This document shows, piece by piece, positions 1-5,744 of a stretch of DNA of 6,091 nt (its first letter is position 1; every line of letters starts with the position of its first letter). The position numbers were made by a program, and so were the translations under genes. The notes below the pieces were generated by a model that was not told the origin of the DNA, made no database searches, and was given only the letters and a program-made list of their open reading frames with translations. The stretch lies in contig DATKMG010000253.1 in the NCBI GenBank assembly GCA_035541995.1, forward strand, positions 1 to 6,091. Direction: 5' to 3'. This stretch comes from DATKMG01 sp035541995 (lineage in GTDB: Bacteria; Acidobacteriota; Terriglobia; Versatilivoradales; Versatilivoraceae).

Positions 1-311
1 ACCTAAACCTGCCGGACAAAGCAATGAGGCAACAAATAGCATCGGCAATCGACGTGGTCATCCAGGTCTCCAGGTTAAGTGACGGCACCCGAAAAATCGT
101 GAGCCTCTCGGAAGTGGTGGGAATGGAAGGAGACATAGTCACAATGCAGGATATTTTCGTGTATGAGAGAGTTGGGATCGGAGAAAAAGGCAAAGTGCTT
201 GGCCGGTTCCGGCCCACCGGAATACGCCCCAAATTCTCAGAGAGGCTGAAATACTCCGGCATCCATTTGCCAGCCAGCATGTTTGACAATGTTACAGAGT
301 TCAAGCGATAA
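1..311 (+). CDS. cpaF: CpaF/TadA-type secretion ATPase, C-terminal part (5' end outside window)
   Basis: This is the C-terminal ~102 residues of the hexameric secretion ATPase that powers Tad/Flp pilus assembly at the cytoplasmic face of the inner membrane. The frame is open from base 3 to the TAA at 309-311, and the ATG at base 24 is an internal methionine, not the start. Family hallmarks are visible. The stretch NLPDKAMRQQIASAID matches the end of the ATPase core, SRLSDGTRKI and the segment SEVVGMEGD follow, and then comes MQDIFVYE, a block very typical of CpaF/TadA (type II/IV secretion ATPase superfamily). The Walker A and Walker B motifs lie upstream and cannot be checked. The C-terminal tail (GRFRPTGIRPKFSERL...) is also normal for the family. 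tadB follows after a gap of only 15 bases, so the genes are almost certainly co-transcribed. I see no sign of truncation at the 3' end. Confidence 0.95.
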   Translation, partial: LNLPDKAMRQQIASAIDVVIQVSRLSDGTRKIVSLSEVVGMEGDIVTMQDIFVYERVGIGEKGKVLGRFRPTGIRPKFSERLKYSGIHLPASMFDNVTEFKR

Positions 312-316
312 GGTTT

Positions 317-320
317 GGAG
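317..320 (+). promoter_or_regulatory. Ribosome binding site that decides the tadB start
   Basis: GGAG lies 6 bases before the ATG at 327. The longer reading frame could begin at a TTG at 315, but that codon overlaps this site and has no comparable site upstream of it. The ATG at 327 is therefore preferred. Confidence 0.6.
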
Positions 321-326
321 TTTCCC

Positions 327-1304
327 ATGGATCATATCCTAATTTCCTTAGGGATTTTCATCGTTGCGGTCCTCTTCGTCGGTGGCATCTATTTCTTCAT
401 TTGGGAAATGCCAGAACGCGAGAAGCGCCGCCGGATTAAAGGACGACTGGATGCGATCTCTCAAGCGGGGGCACGAGAACCCTCACCGGAGCTGGATTTG
501 CTCAAAAAAGAGCTATTGAGCGACGTTCCTGCACTTAACCGCGTACTGCTTCAATTCTCTCATGCCAATCGTTTAAAGAAACTCATCACTCAGGCCGACG
601 TTAAGTTGAACGTGAGCAGCCTCATTCTTATTTCGCTGGTGCTCTTAGCATTCGGTTACGTAGTCTCTAATCACTTTTTCCCGATGCCTCCTATTAACTT
701 AGTGGCAGGCGGGTTCCTTGGATTTCTACCTTCATTTCTACTGATGTACAAACGGAAAAGACGGTTCGGGCGATTCGAGGAACTATTTCCCGAGGCACTG
801 GACCTGCTCACTCGTGCAGTTAAGGCTGGCCATGCCTTTAATACTGGAATTGAGATGATTGCCGATGAAATGCCAGATCCGGTCAGCAAGGAATTCCGGA
901 TCACCTACGACGAACAGAATTTTGGCCTTCCATTAAAACAGGCCCTTTTCAATCTGGTAGATCGGGTGCCTCTGTTGGATTTGAAATTCTTCGTCACAGC
1001 TGTTTTGATGCAGAAAGAGACAGGAGGCAATCTGGCAGAAATCCTCACCAATCTTTCTCACGTCATCCGCGAGCGGTTCAAAATCATGGGTGAAGTGAGG
1101 ACTTTCTCGGCCCAGGGACGTCTGACGGGGTACATTCTGACGGCCACTCCTATCGGGATGGGTTTCATCCTTTCCACGATGAACTGGGATTACATGAGCG
1201 GGCTCTTTAAGACAGAAGTCGGACACTACTTGCTGGCAGGAGCAGCATTCTGTCAGATTTTGGGTTACATCGTAATCCGAAAAATAGTCAACATCAAGGT
1301 ATAG
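327..1304 (+). CDS. tadB: TadB, inner-membrane platform protein of the Tad pilus
   Basis: Predicted polytopic inner-membrane protein of 325 residues that, with TadC, forms the platform on which the CpaF/TadA ATPase acts. Hydrophobic segments lie near residues 4-26, 97-116, 123-141, 266-284 and 300-319, numbered from the ATG at 327. A basic, soluble region (about 29-95) follows the first one. The type II secretion F (T2SF) domain covers roughly residues 150-285. It begins with FEELFPEALDLL and AVKAGHAF, continues through the MQKETGGNLAEIL block near 228-240, and ends with a G-R-L-T-G-Y-I-L membrane entry. These motifs are characteristic of TadB. Length is normal for the family. An alternative TTG start at 315 would add four residues. 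The gene sits between cpaF and tadC, the canonical Tad order, and its stop codon overlaps the AGGAGG that precedes tadC. It looks intact. Confidence 0.95.
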   Translation: MDHILISLGIFIVAVLFVGGIYFFIWEMPEREKRRRIKGRLDAISQAGAREPSPELDLLKKELLSDVPALNRVLLQFSHANRLKKLITQADVKLNVSSLILISLVLLAFGYVVSNHFFPMPPINLVAGGFLGFLPSFLLMYKRKRRFGRFEELFPEALDLLTRAVKAGHAFNTGIEMIADEMPDPVSKEFRITYDEQNFGLPLKQALFNLVDRVPLLDLKFFVTAVLMQKETGGNLAEILTNLSHVIRERFKIMGEVRTFSAQGRLTGYILTATPIGMGFILSTMNWDYMSGLFKTEVGHYLLAGAAFCQILGYIVIRKIVNIKV

Positions 1305-1308
1305 GAGG
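1303..1308 (+). promoter_or_regulatory. Strong AGGAGG unusually far (15 nt) from the tadC start
   Basis: AGGAGG overlaps the tadB stop codon and ends 15 bases before the tadC ATG at 1324. The upstream frame of tadC is closed by a TGA at 1309-1311, and no in-frame start codon lies between. The start is therefore fixed despite the long spacing. A weaker AAAGGG at 1311-1316, 7 bases from the ATG, may be the site actually used. Confidence 0.5.
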
Positions 1309-1323
1309 TGAAAGGGTTGGAGT

Positions 1324-2262
1324 ATGCTGATATTAATAACGAGTTTGACGTTCATCATCGGAGCTTCCCTGGTTTTCTTTCTTCAATTCATCCTTATTAA
1401 GAAGAAGACCCCGCTAGCGAGTCGTTTGAGCGACCTAGAACGATCCAACCCTTTCGGTACCTATAATGGAAGCACTCTATCCGCTAAGCGAGACGCAAGC
1501 GTTGAACGCGTCTTCGAGCCTTTAAGTAAACTGATACCGAAATCTCCGAAGGAAGTTGGAGCAACGGCCAAGAAGCTGATGAGAGCTGGATATCGGAACC
1601 GGTCAGCGGTCACCGTGTTTTTCGGAATCAAAATGACACTGATACTTGCTACCGTGTTGGGGCTGTTGCTGTCTGGAATACTCAAGACTCAGCCCACGGA
1701 GAATATCTTTATCATCCTGATTGTAGGTCTAGGTGGGGGGTACATTCTCCCCGACTTCATCCTCTCCACACGCGTAACGGCCAGACAGGAGAGAATTCAA
1801 TTGGCTTTGCCGGACGCGCTAGACTTGTTGGTGGTGTGCGTGGAAGCAGGGCTTGGTTTGGATCAGGCGATCTTGAAGACGAGTGAAGAGCTTCGAGTCA
1901 CCCATCCGGATATCTGTGAAGAACTAAGTACAGTCAGTTTGGAATTGCGGGCCGGTAAGCCACGGAAAGAAGCCCTACGCAATCTTGCCGATAGGACCGG
2001 AGTCGAGGACCTCAACGGTTTGGTCTCGATGCTAATCCAGACCGACAGGTTTGGCACCAGCATTGCTCAATCGCTGAGAATCCATTCCGAAGCTCTGCGA
2101 ACCAAGCGGAGACAACGCGCTGAGGAAAGAGCTCACAAAGTTTCGGTCAAACTCGTGTTTCCCTTGGTGTTCCTAATTTTCCCAGCCATGTTCGTGGTGA
2201 TCCTCGGACCCGGGGCCATCAAAATCATTAATCAGCTATTTCCTGCAATCGGCGGTCACTAG
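1324..2262 (+). CDS. tadC: TadC, inner-membrane platform protein of the Tad pilus
   Basis: Second platform protein of the Tad machine, 312 residues, predicted to reside in the inner membrane as a partner of TadB. Hydrophobic segments lie near residues 3-24, 102-119, 127-146 and 277-296. The T2SF domain covers about residues 160-292. It contains LPDALDLLVVCVEAGLGLD, a TadC signature, then LELRAGKPRKEALRNLADRT, then an LIQTDRFGTSIAQ-LR block, and ends in a K-L-V-F-P-L membrane segment leading to GPG near 295-297. The region between the first membrane span and the domain (about 26-95) is polar and probably cytoplasmic. Length and architecture are normal for TadC, and no disruption is visible. 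The gene begins 19 bases after tadB ends. The start at 1324 is the only in-frame start before the conserved part that gives the first membrane span. Confidence 0.95.
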   Translation: MLILITSLTFIIGASLVFFLQFILIKKKTPLASRLSDLERSNPFGTYNGSTLSAKRDASVERVFEPLSKLIPKSPKEVGATAKKLMRAGYRNRSAVTVFFGIKMTLILATVLGLLLSGILKTQPTENIFIILIVGLGGGYILPDFILSTRVTARQERIQLALPDALDLLVVCVEAGLGLDQAILKTSEELRVTHPDICEELSTVSLELRAGKPRKEALRNLADRTGVEDLNGLVSMLIQTDRFGTSIAQSLRIHSEALRTKRRQRAEERAHKVSVKLVFPLVFLIFPAMFVVILGPGAIKIINQLFPAIGGH

Positions 2263-2266
2263 ATCG

Positions 2267-2279
2267 GCAGCAATGCTGC
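2267..2279 (+). repeat. Small inverted repeat (5-bp stem, 3-nt loop) after tadC
   Basis: GCAGC-AAT-GCTGC lies five bases after the tadC stop codon and 16 bases ahead of the ribosome binding site of the 30-residue peptide gene. There is no T-tract, so it does not look like an intrinsic terminator. It could be a minor RNA hairpin affecting transcript stability or translation, but an element this short can occur by chance. Confidence 0.3.
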
Positions 2280-2294
2280 AACATCCTGAACGAA

Positions 2295-2299
2295 AGGAG
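2295..2299 (+). promoter_or_regulatory. Near-ideal ribosome binding site of the small membrane peptide gene
   Basis: AGGAG, within AAAGGAGA, is placed 8 bases before the ATG at 2308. It is one of the best-spaced Shine-Dalgarno sequences in the window and is the main reason for calling the short gene that follows. Confidence 0.65.
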
Positions 2300-2307
2300 A
2301 TGCCAAA

Positions 2308-2400
2308 ATGACGCCAGCTGGAACTGTGAAGATCGTCCTCTTCATAATTTTCCTGATTCTTTTGGTCATTGTCATCAAGCGAAGGTCATCCAAGGCCTAG
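2308..2400 (+). CDS. 30-residue single-span membrane peptide, unrecognised
   Basis: Short open frame from ATG 2308 to TAG 2398-2400, encoding 30 residues. It starts MTPAGTVK, continues with an uninterrupted hydrophobic stretch of about 16 residues (IVLFIIFLILLVIVI, positions 9-23), and ends in a basic tail (KRRSSKA). This is the layout of a single-span small membrane protein, with the basic tail probably on the cytoplasmic side by the positive-inside rule. Support comes from an AGGAG 8 bases before the ATG, a position 45 bases after tadC, and a composition unlike a random frame. It is not a Flp pilin. Those are longer and carry a prepilin peptidase site (G followed by a hydrophobic segment with E at +5), which is absent here. 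By position it may be an accessory or regulatory subunit of the TadB/TadC platform, but that is inference. I recognise no family. A chance hydrophobic frame is the alternative. Confidence 0.6.
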   Translation: MTPAGTVKIVLFIIFLILLVIVIKRRSSKA

Positions 2401-2507
2401 GTAGGTAGATTTGATAGCAAGTGGCGCCTTTATTGAGACGAATTATCTGACCGACACAGAGTTGACAGTCTTGGACATCGTTAGCTTTCTTTTACAGGAA
2501 AGCTGCT
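2401..2507 (+). other. 107-bp spacer, the largest gap within the gene cluster
   Basis: The stretch between the small peptide gene and the DUF192 gene is the only sizeable gap on the plus strand. It contains no terminator-like hairpin with a T-tract. It has one perfect -35-like hexamer (described separately) and an AGGA at 2496-2499 that could serve the TTG start at 2508. A second promoter for the downstream genes would be most likely here, though none is convincing. Confidence 0.5.
2462..2467 (+). promoter_or_regulatory. Possible -35 element (TTGACA) ahead of the DUF192 gene
   Basis: TTGACA matches the sigma-70 -35 consensus exactly and sits in the largest intergenic gap. At the ideal 17-base spacing the -10 position reads CTTTCT, a poor match, so this is only a candidate. 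If used, it would give the accessory module (DUF192, TPR, AAA+ ATPase, coiled coil) its own transcript with a very short leader. Confidence 0.2.
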
Positions 2508-2519
2508 TTGCGGGGCAGC

Positions 2520-2864
2520 ATGCAAGCCATCAACGTCAGCAGGGGGCAGATTCTCGCGAACCGTTTGGCTGTGGCTGATACTTTCATCAGCAGCCTAGTT
2601 GGCCTGATGGGCCGGGGTCGAATGCCCCCCGGTGAAGGCTTATGGATTTGTCCTTGTCAGAGTGTTCACACTCTGTGGATGCGATTCTCTATTGATGTGC
2701 TCTTTCTGGACAACGACAAATCCGTAATCCATCTTATCGAGAGAATGAAGCCATTTCGAATCTCAAGATATCTCTCACAGGCTGGGAGTGTGGTAGAACT
2801 GCCCGCTGACACCATCCAAATGACGGGCACTCAATTGGGAGATCGGTTGGAATTTTCGGAATAA
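2520..2864 (+). CDS. DUF192 family protein
   Basis: Small soluble protein of 114 residues from the ATG at 2520, belonging to the DUF192 (COG1430) family. The biochemical function of this family is not established. Signature segments are visible in the expected order: LVGLMGR at 26-32, SVHTLWMRFSIDVLFLD at 48-64, and VVELPAD at 91-97. A CPC pair occurs at 44-46, just before the SVHT motif. The family fold is a compact beta-rich domain of about this length, so the protein appears complete. Two starts are possible. TTG 2508 has an AGGA 8 bases upstream and adds four residues (MRGS). ATG 2520 has only a G-rich stretch at 2512-2515 ahead of it. The conserved domain does not decide between them. 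No clear signal peptide is present in the short form, although many relatives are exported. The last base of the stop codon is the first base of the next gene's ATG (TAATG), pointing to translational coupling. Confidence 0.88.
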   Translation: MQAINVSRGQILANRLAVADTFISSLVGLMGRGRMPPGEGLWICPCQSVHTLWMRFSIDVLFLDNDKSVIHLIERMKPFRISRYLSQAGSVVELPADTIQMTGTQLGDRLEFSE

Positions 2865-3976
2865 TGAGAACGCAGTCAAAGATATTCTCCGTTAGAGCGG
2901 TTGCGCGTTCCATGGAAGACCTTCGTCTTTTCCGGCAGGGGGAACAGTTCTCCTTGCTCGTAAAACTGGGATTAGGAATACTTCTCCTTGGTGTGGGAGC
3001 GGCTCTTGCCTTTGCCAGCGAAACCCGCGTCATCGGCACCAACAATGCCTACTTGATCAGAGGATCCAAACATCGATCAAAAAAGAAACCAGGATCGAAT
3101 GCCGTGGGGGCGCACAAAGCTCAAGAACAACAAGAGTCGGCAAACACCGGCACTAAAGGGCAAACGCAACCAGTCATTAAGCCGAAGAGTGAAGCTCTAA
3201 ATACGGCCCTTCTGGATGAAGAGGTCCCCGAGATAACCAGGTTGACTGCAAGTATAAAGGCCAATCCAGAGGACGCAGAATCCCACTTCGCCCTAGCAGT
3301 CTGTTACCACCAGCACAGAGTACTGGATAGAGCTCAGGAGGAATACCAGAGAGCCATCGAACTGAATTCTGGTAATGCCACCTACCATGAGGCAATGGCC
3401 AAGCTTTGGAAGGATGAGGCGGTTTTCGAATCCAGCCGCAAGGAACTGGAGAAAGCTCTCCAGCTGGCACCTGACTCCATATTCGCCTGGAACCTTCTGG
3501 GGACAATCTACGACGACCAGGGGGATTTGACCCAGGCACTGCGCTGCTATCGAAAGGCTTTGAGCCTCAAGCAGGATCTCGACTATGTTCACAGCAACTT
3601 ATGCTTCATCTACCTTCGAACCGGCGAGCTTCAAAATGCCATTCTACATGGTGAAGAGGCCATTCGCTTGAACCCGGACAGTAGGGTTGCACACAACAAC
3701 TTGGGAATCGCTTATGCCCTGGCTGGCAACAAAGACCTGGCCCTTGAGGAATTTGAGCATGGGGGTGATCTGGCCAGCGCACACAATAATTTGGGGTTAG
3801 TCCTACTGGGACTGAAGAAAGCGGACGAAGCGATGGAGCAGTTCAGGATCGCTATCCGGCTCAAGCCGTTTTACAGGCTAGCGGCCGAGAATTACAGATT
3901 GGCCAGATCGCTCAAGACGGAACTGGAGAAGCAGAACAACAGGCAAATGGGCAGGGGCGAGCCCAAAGGAGGATAA
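2864..3976 (+). CDS. Membrane-anchored or exported TPR protein, TadD-like
   Basis: Protein of 370 residues with one hydrophobic segment (about 33-50) followed by A-F-A-S-E. It is either an uncleaved signal anchor or a signal peptide with an unusually long N-region. A polar, basic, low-complexity linker runs to about 120. Six tetratricopeptide repeats then cover about 137-336. The approximate units are 137-170, 171-204, 205-238, 239-272, 273-302 (about four residues short) and 303-336. Canonical TPR positions are clear in WNLLGTIYDDQGDLTQAL and AHNNLGIAYALAGNKDLAL. The C-terminus is charged. TPR proteins called TadD, often lipoproteins, are standard members of Tad loci and probably scaffold assembly. 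This one has no lipobox cysteine, so TadD is likely but not certain. The ATG at 2864 overlaps the DUF192 stop by one base. An internal ATG at 2912 (residue 17) would give a more conventional signal peptide. Neither start has a strong ribosome binding site. Confidence 0.85.
   Translation: MRTQSKIFSVRAVARSMEDLRLFRQGEQFSLLVKLGLGILLLGVGAALAFASETRVIGTNNAYLIRGSKHRSKKKPGSNAVGAHKAQEQQESANTGTKGQTQPVIKPKSEALNTALLDEEVPEITRLTASIKANPEDAESHFALAVCYHQHRVLDRAQEEYQRAIELNSGNATYHEAMAKLWKDEAVFESSRKELEKALQLAPDSIFAWNLLGTIYDDQGDLTQALRCYRKALSLKQDLDYVHSNLCFIYLRTGELQNAILHGEEAIRLNPDSRVAHNNLGIAYALAGNKDLALEEFEHGGDLASAHNNLGLVLLGLKKADEAMEQFRIAIRLKPFYRLAAENYRLARSLKTELEKQNNRQMGRGEPKGG
3967..3972 (+). promoter_or_regulatory. 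AGGAGG at the end of the TPR gene, 16 nt from the ATPase start
   Basis: A consensus AGGAGG lies inside the last codons of the TPR gene and ends 16 bases before the ATG at 3989, longer than the usual 5-10. No start codon in the ATPase frame lies between, because the frame is closed by the TPR gene's own TAA at 3974-3976. The ATG at 3989 (or methionine 7, at 4007) is therefore the earliest possible start. Confidence 0.5.
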
Positions 3977-3988
3977 AGAAACTACTTT

Positions 3989-5332
3989 ATGGACGACGAC
4001 ATTATCATGACTGACGTCAAGAGCGAGGAACCTCGTGAAAAACCCTTCTCTTATGCTCCCGGCACTCCAGTCAGCCTCAGGGAAGTTGGGCTCAATAGGG
4101 ACATGCTGATTCACCTGATTGTAAAGATTCTTTACTATTCCGGTGAAGTTACAGGTTCCTACTTGGCCCAACGGTTAAGACTACCTTACACGATAGTGGA
4201 TGAATTGATAGAGTTCATCAAGGTCGAACGTCTTTGCGAGGTGAAAGGGATGGCCGGAATCGGAAAACCGGCCTATAAGTATGCCATCACATCCTTGGGC
4301 CGTGATCGAGCAAGGGAATTCCTCGAAATTAATCAATACACTGGCCCAGCTCCGGTTCCTTTGGTCCAGTATGTCGAGATGATACACAGGCAGGCCGCAG
4401 CTCGGTCTTATATCACTCAAGAAAGCATCGCTCGAGCCTTTTCTCACCTCGTGTTGAACAAACAGATGTTGGATATGCTGGGGCCGGCCATCAACTCGGG
4501 CAAGTCCATGTTTGTGTATGGAGCACCCGGGAACGGCAAATCGGTCGTTTCAGAGGCCATTGGCCACATATTGGGCGGGGAGATCTACATTCCCCATGCT
4601 ATCGATGTCGACGGGGTTGTTATCACGATCTTCGATCCCATTAATCACAAACCGGTCGACGAGGTGAAGGTTTCCGATTCCATCGGATACCGATCCCCCA
4701 TCCTCTCTGAGGATGAGGACTATGATCACCGGTGGATCCGATGCCGCCGGCCTTTTGTATTCACTGGCGGAGAGCTCACCCTAGAAATGCTGGATCTGTC
4801 ATTCAATGAAATTTCAAAGTTCTATGAAGCCCCTTTCCAGGTGAAAGCCAACGGCGGAGTCTTCTTGATCGATGATTTTGGGAGGCAGTTGGTACGACCC
4901 AAGGATCTCTTGAACCGCTGGATTGTACCCTTGGAAAAGCGAGTCGACTACCTGACCCTTCATACCGGGAAGAAATTCGAAGTGCCGTTTGATGCCCTTA
5001 TCATCTTCTCCACCAACCTTCGCCCCCAGGAACTGGTTGACGAAGCATTCTTCCGGCGCATTCGTTATAAGATCCAATTCAACAATCCCACCATGGAGGA
5101 ATACAAGGAGATTTTCAAGAACTACTGCCGTGGGAAGAATATCACCTACAATCCCATCATCGTGGACTATATCCAAAACGATTACTATCAGAGATACAGC
5201 ATCGAACTGCGCTGCTGTCACCCGCGAGACATCATCGAACAGGTCATTGATATTGCTCGCTATATGAATGTTGCGCCTGCCCTCACAAAAGAGCTTGTGG
5301 ATGATGCTTGTAATAGCTACTTCGTAAAGTAG
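3989..5332 (+). CDS. Winged-helix plus AAA+ ATPase (MoxR-like), Tad-associated
   Basis: Predicted cytoplasmic ATPase of 447 residues with all the core AAA+ motifs. Walker A is GAPGNGKS (178-185). Walker B is VFLIDDFG (291-298). Sensor 1 is STN (341-343). An arginine-finger candidate lies in FFRRIRYK (354-361), and a sensor-2-like arginine in CHPRDI (R413). The N-terminal part, about 37-112, looks like a winged-helix domain. It has helices around LIHLIVKILYY and VDELIEFIK, a wing near GMAGIGKPAYKY, and the segment ITSLGRDRAREFLE. A poorly conserved insertion (about 205-260) lies between Walker A and Walker B. This is not a secretion ATPase of the CpaF type. It resembles MoxR-like AAA+ proteins that remodel partner complexes. 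The gene lies 12 bases after the TPR gene and in the same frame, and the coiled-coil gene follows after 8 bases. A role as a remodelling or regulatory factor for the Tad machine is inferred from context; the wing could instead bind DNA or a protein partner. Confidence 0.85.
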   Translation: MDDDIIMTDVKSEEPREKPFSYAPGTPVSLREVGLNRDMLIHLIVKILYYSGEVTGSYLAQRLRLPYTIVDELIEFIKVERLCEVKGMAGIGKPAYKYAITSLGRDRAREFLEINQYTGPAPVPLVQYVEMIHRQAAARSYITQESIARAFSHLVLNKQMLDMLGPAINSGKSMFVYGAPGNGKSVVSEAIGHILGGEIYIPHAIDVDGVVITIFDPINHKPVDEVKVSDSIGYRSPILSEDEDYDHRWIRCRRPFVFTGGELTLEMLDLSFNEISKFYEAPFQVKANGGVFLIDDFGRQLVRPKDLLNRWIVPLEKRVDYLTLHTGKKFEVPFDALIIFSTNLRPQELVDEAFFRRIRYKIQFNNPTMEEYKEIFKNYCRGKNITYNPIIVDYIQNDYYQRYSIELRCCHPRDIIEQVIDIARYMNVAPALTKELVDDACNSYFVK

Positions 5333-5340
5333 GGATTCTT

Positions 5341-5700
5341 ATGGACATGATCGGTAGTGTGATCGAAAAAATCAGATATGCGCTTTCACTTTTGAATTCG
5401 AATGAGTGGCTGGTGTTGTTGCTGTTCCTCGCAGCTTATCATCTCCTGGTGTTCATGGTCTTCTTTGCCGCGGTGAGGGGAGTAGCATTGATCCGCGTAC
5501 GTGCGTTGGAAGCCGAAGTTCAAGAGGCGCGAAAACAGGAAGAACTCCGCGAAGCATCGTGGAAGGATCGTGAAGATGACCTGCGGCGGGTACTAGGAAT
5601 TGAAAAGGATCGGGAGATATCTCAGATCCGGGCAGAATATGATTCCTATGTGGGTTTGCTCGAACAGAAGCTGATGCGAAGTCGAACAAGTCATACCTGA
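5341..5700 (+). CDS. Small membrane protein with C-terminal coiled coil, unrecognised
   Basis: Protein of 119 residues with one strong hydrophobic span (about 23-45, WLVLLLFLAAYHLLVFMVFF). A long, highly charged helix (about 52-112, rich in E, K, R, D and Q) follows and looks like a coiled coil. Basic residues just after the span (R46, R52, R54) suggest that the coiled-coil part faces the cytoplasm. I do not recognise a family. AGGGA at 5331-5335 lies 5 bases ahead of the ATG at 5341; a second ATG at 5347 is possible. The gene begins 8 bases after the AAA+ ATPase gene, so the two are very likely co-expressed. The protein could be a membrane tether or adaptor for that ATPase. It is the last plus-strand gene of the cluster, and a convergent gene follows. 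Confidence 0.75.
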   Translation: MDMIGSVIEKIRYALSLLNSNEWLVLLLFLAAYHLLVFMVFFAAVRGVALIRVRALEAEVQEARKQEELREASWKDREDDLRRVLGIEKDREISQIRAEYDSYVGLLEQKLMRSRTSHT

Positions 5701-5709
5701 TCAGATGAC
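5690..5709 (+). repeat. Imperfect palindrome over the 3' end of the coiled-coil gene
   Basis: The arms GTCAT (5690-5694) and ATGAC (5705-5709) flank a perfect 8-base palindrome CTGATCAG (5697-5704), with two unpaired bases between. It spans the TGA stop codon at 5698-5700. No T-tract follows, so a role as an intrinsic terminator is weakly supported. It could be an RNA 3'-end structure or chance. Confidence 0.3.
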
Positions 5710-5730
5710 CGTCCACAGTAAGGACCAGGG

Positions 5731-5744
5731 GATTGGCGCCAATC
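5731..5744. repeat. Perfect 14-bp palindrome between convergent genes
   Basis: GATTGGCGCCAATC is perfectly self-complementary. It lies in the 42-base gap between the plus-strand coiled-coil gene and the minus-strand repeat-protein gene, and its last two bases (5743-5744) fall within the minus-strand stop codon. As RNA it would fold only as a 5-bp stem with a GCGC loop, and no T-tract flanks it, so a bidirectional terminator is possible but weak. A binding site for a dimeric protein is the alternative. Confidence 0.4.

Noticed and set aside
933..1358. 141-codon minus-strand frame across the 3' half of tadB
   Set aside because: It is entirely antisense to a well-supported TadB frame, and its translation shows no domain.
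1317..1400. TTG at 1317, 8 bases after AGGAGG, opening a ~27-codon frame across the start of tadC
   Set aside because: It would explain the odd spacing of the AGGAGG, but the peptide is charged and featureless and overlaps the first membrane span of TadC. No supporting evidence beyond spacing.
2308..2400. Small peptide as the Flp pilin
   Set aside because: It is too short and lacks a prepilin peptidase cleavage site with the E at +5 expected in Flp pilins.
2411..2577. Open frame of about 55 codons from a TTG in the spacer before the DUF192 gene, overlapping it out of frame
   Set aside because: There is no good ribosome binding site and no recognisable domain, and half of it overlaps the convincing DUF192 frame. 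It looks like a chance frame.
4814..5221. 135-codon minus-strand frame inside the AAA+ ATPase gene
   Set aside because: It is antisense to the Walker B and sensor region, which is clearly coding on the plus strand. Composition follows from the complementary codons.
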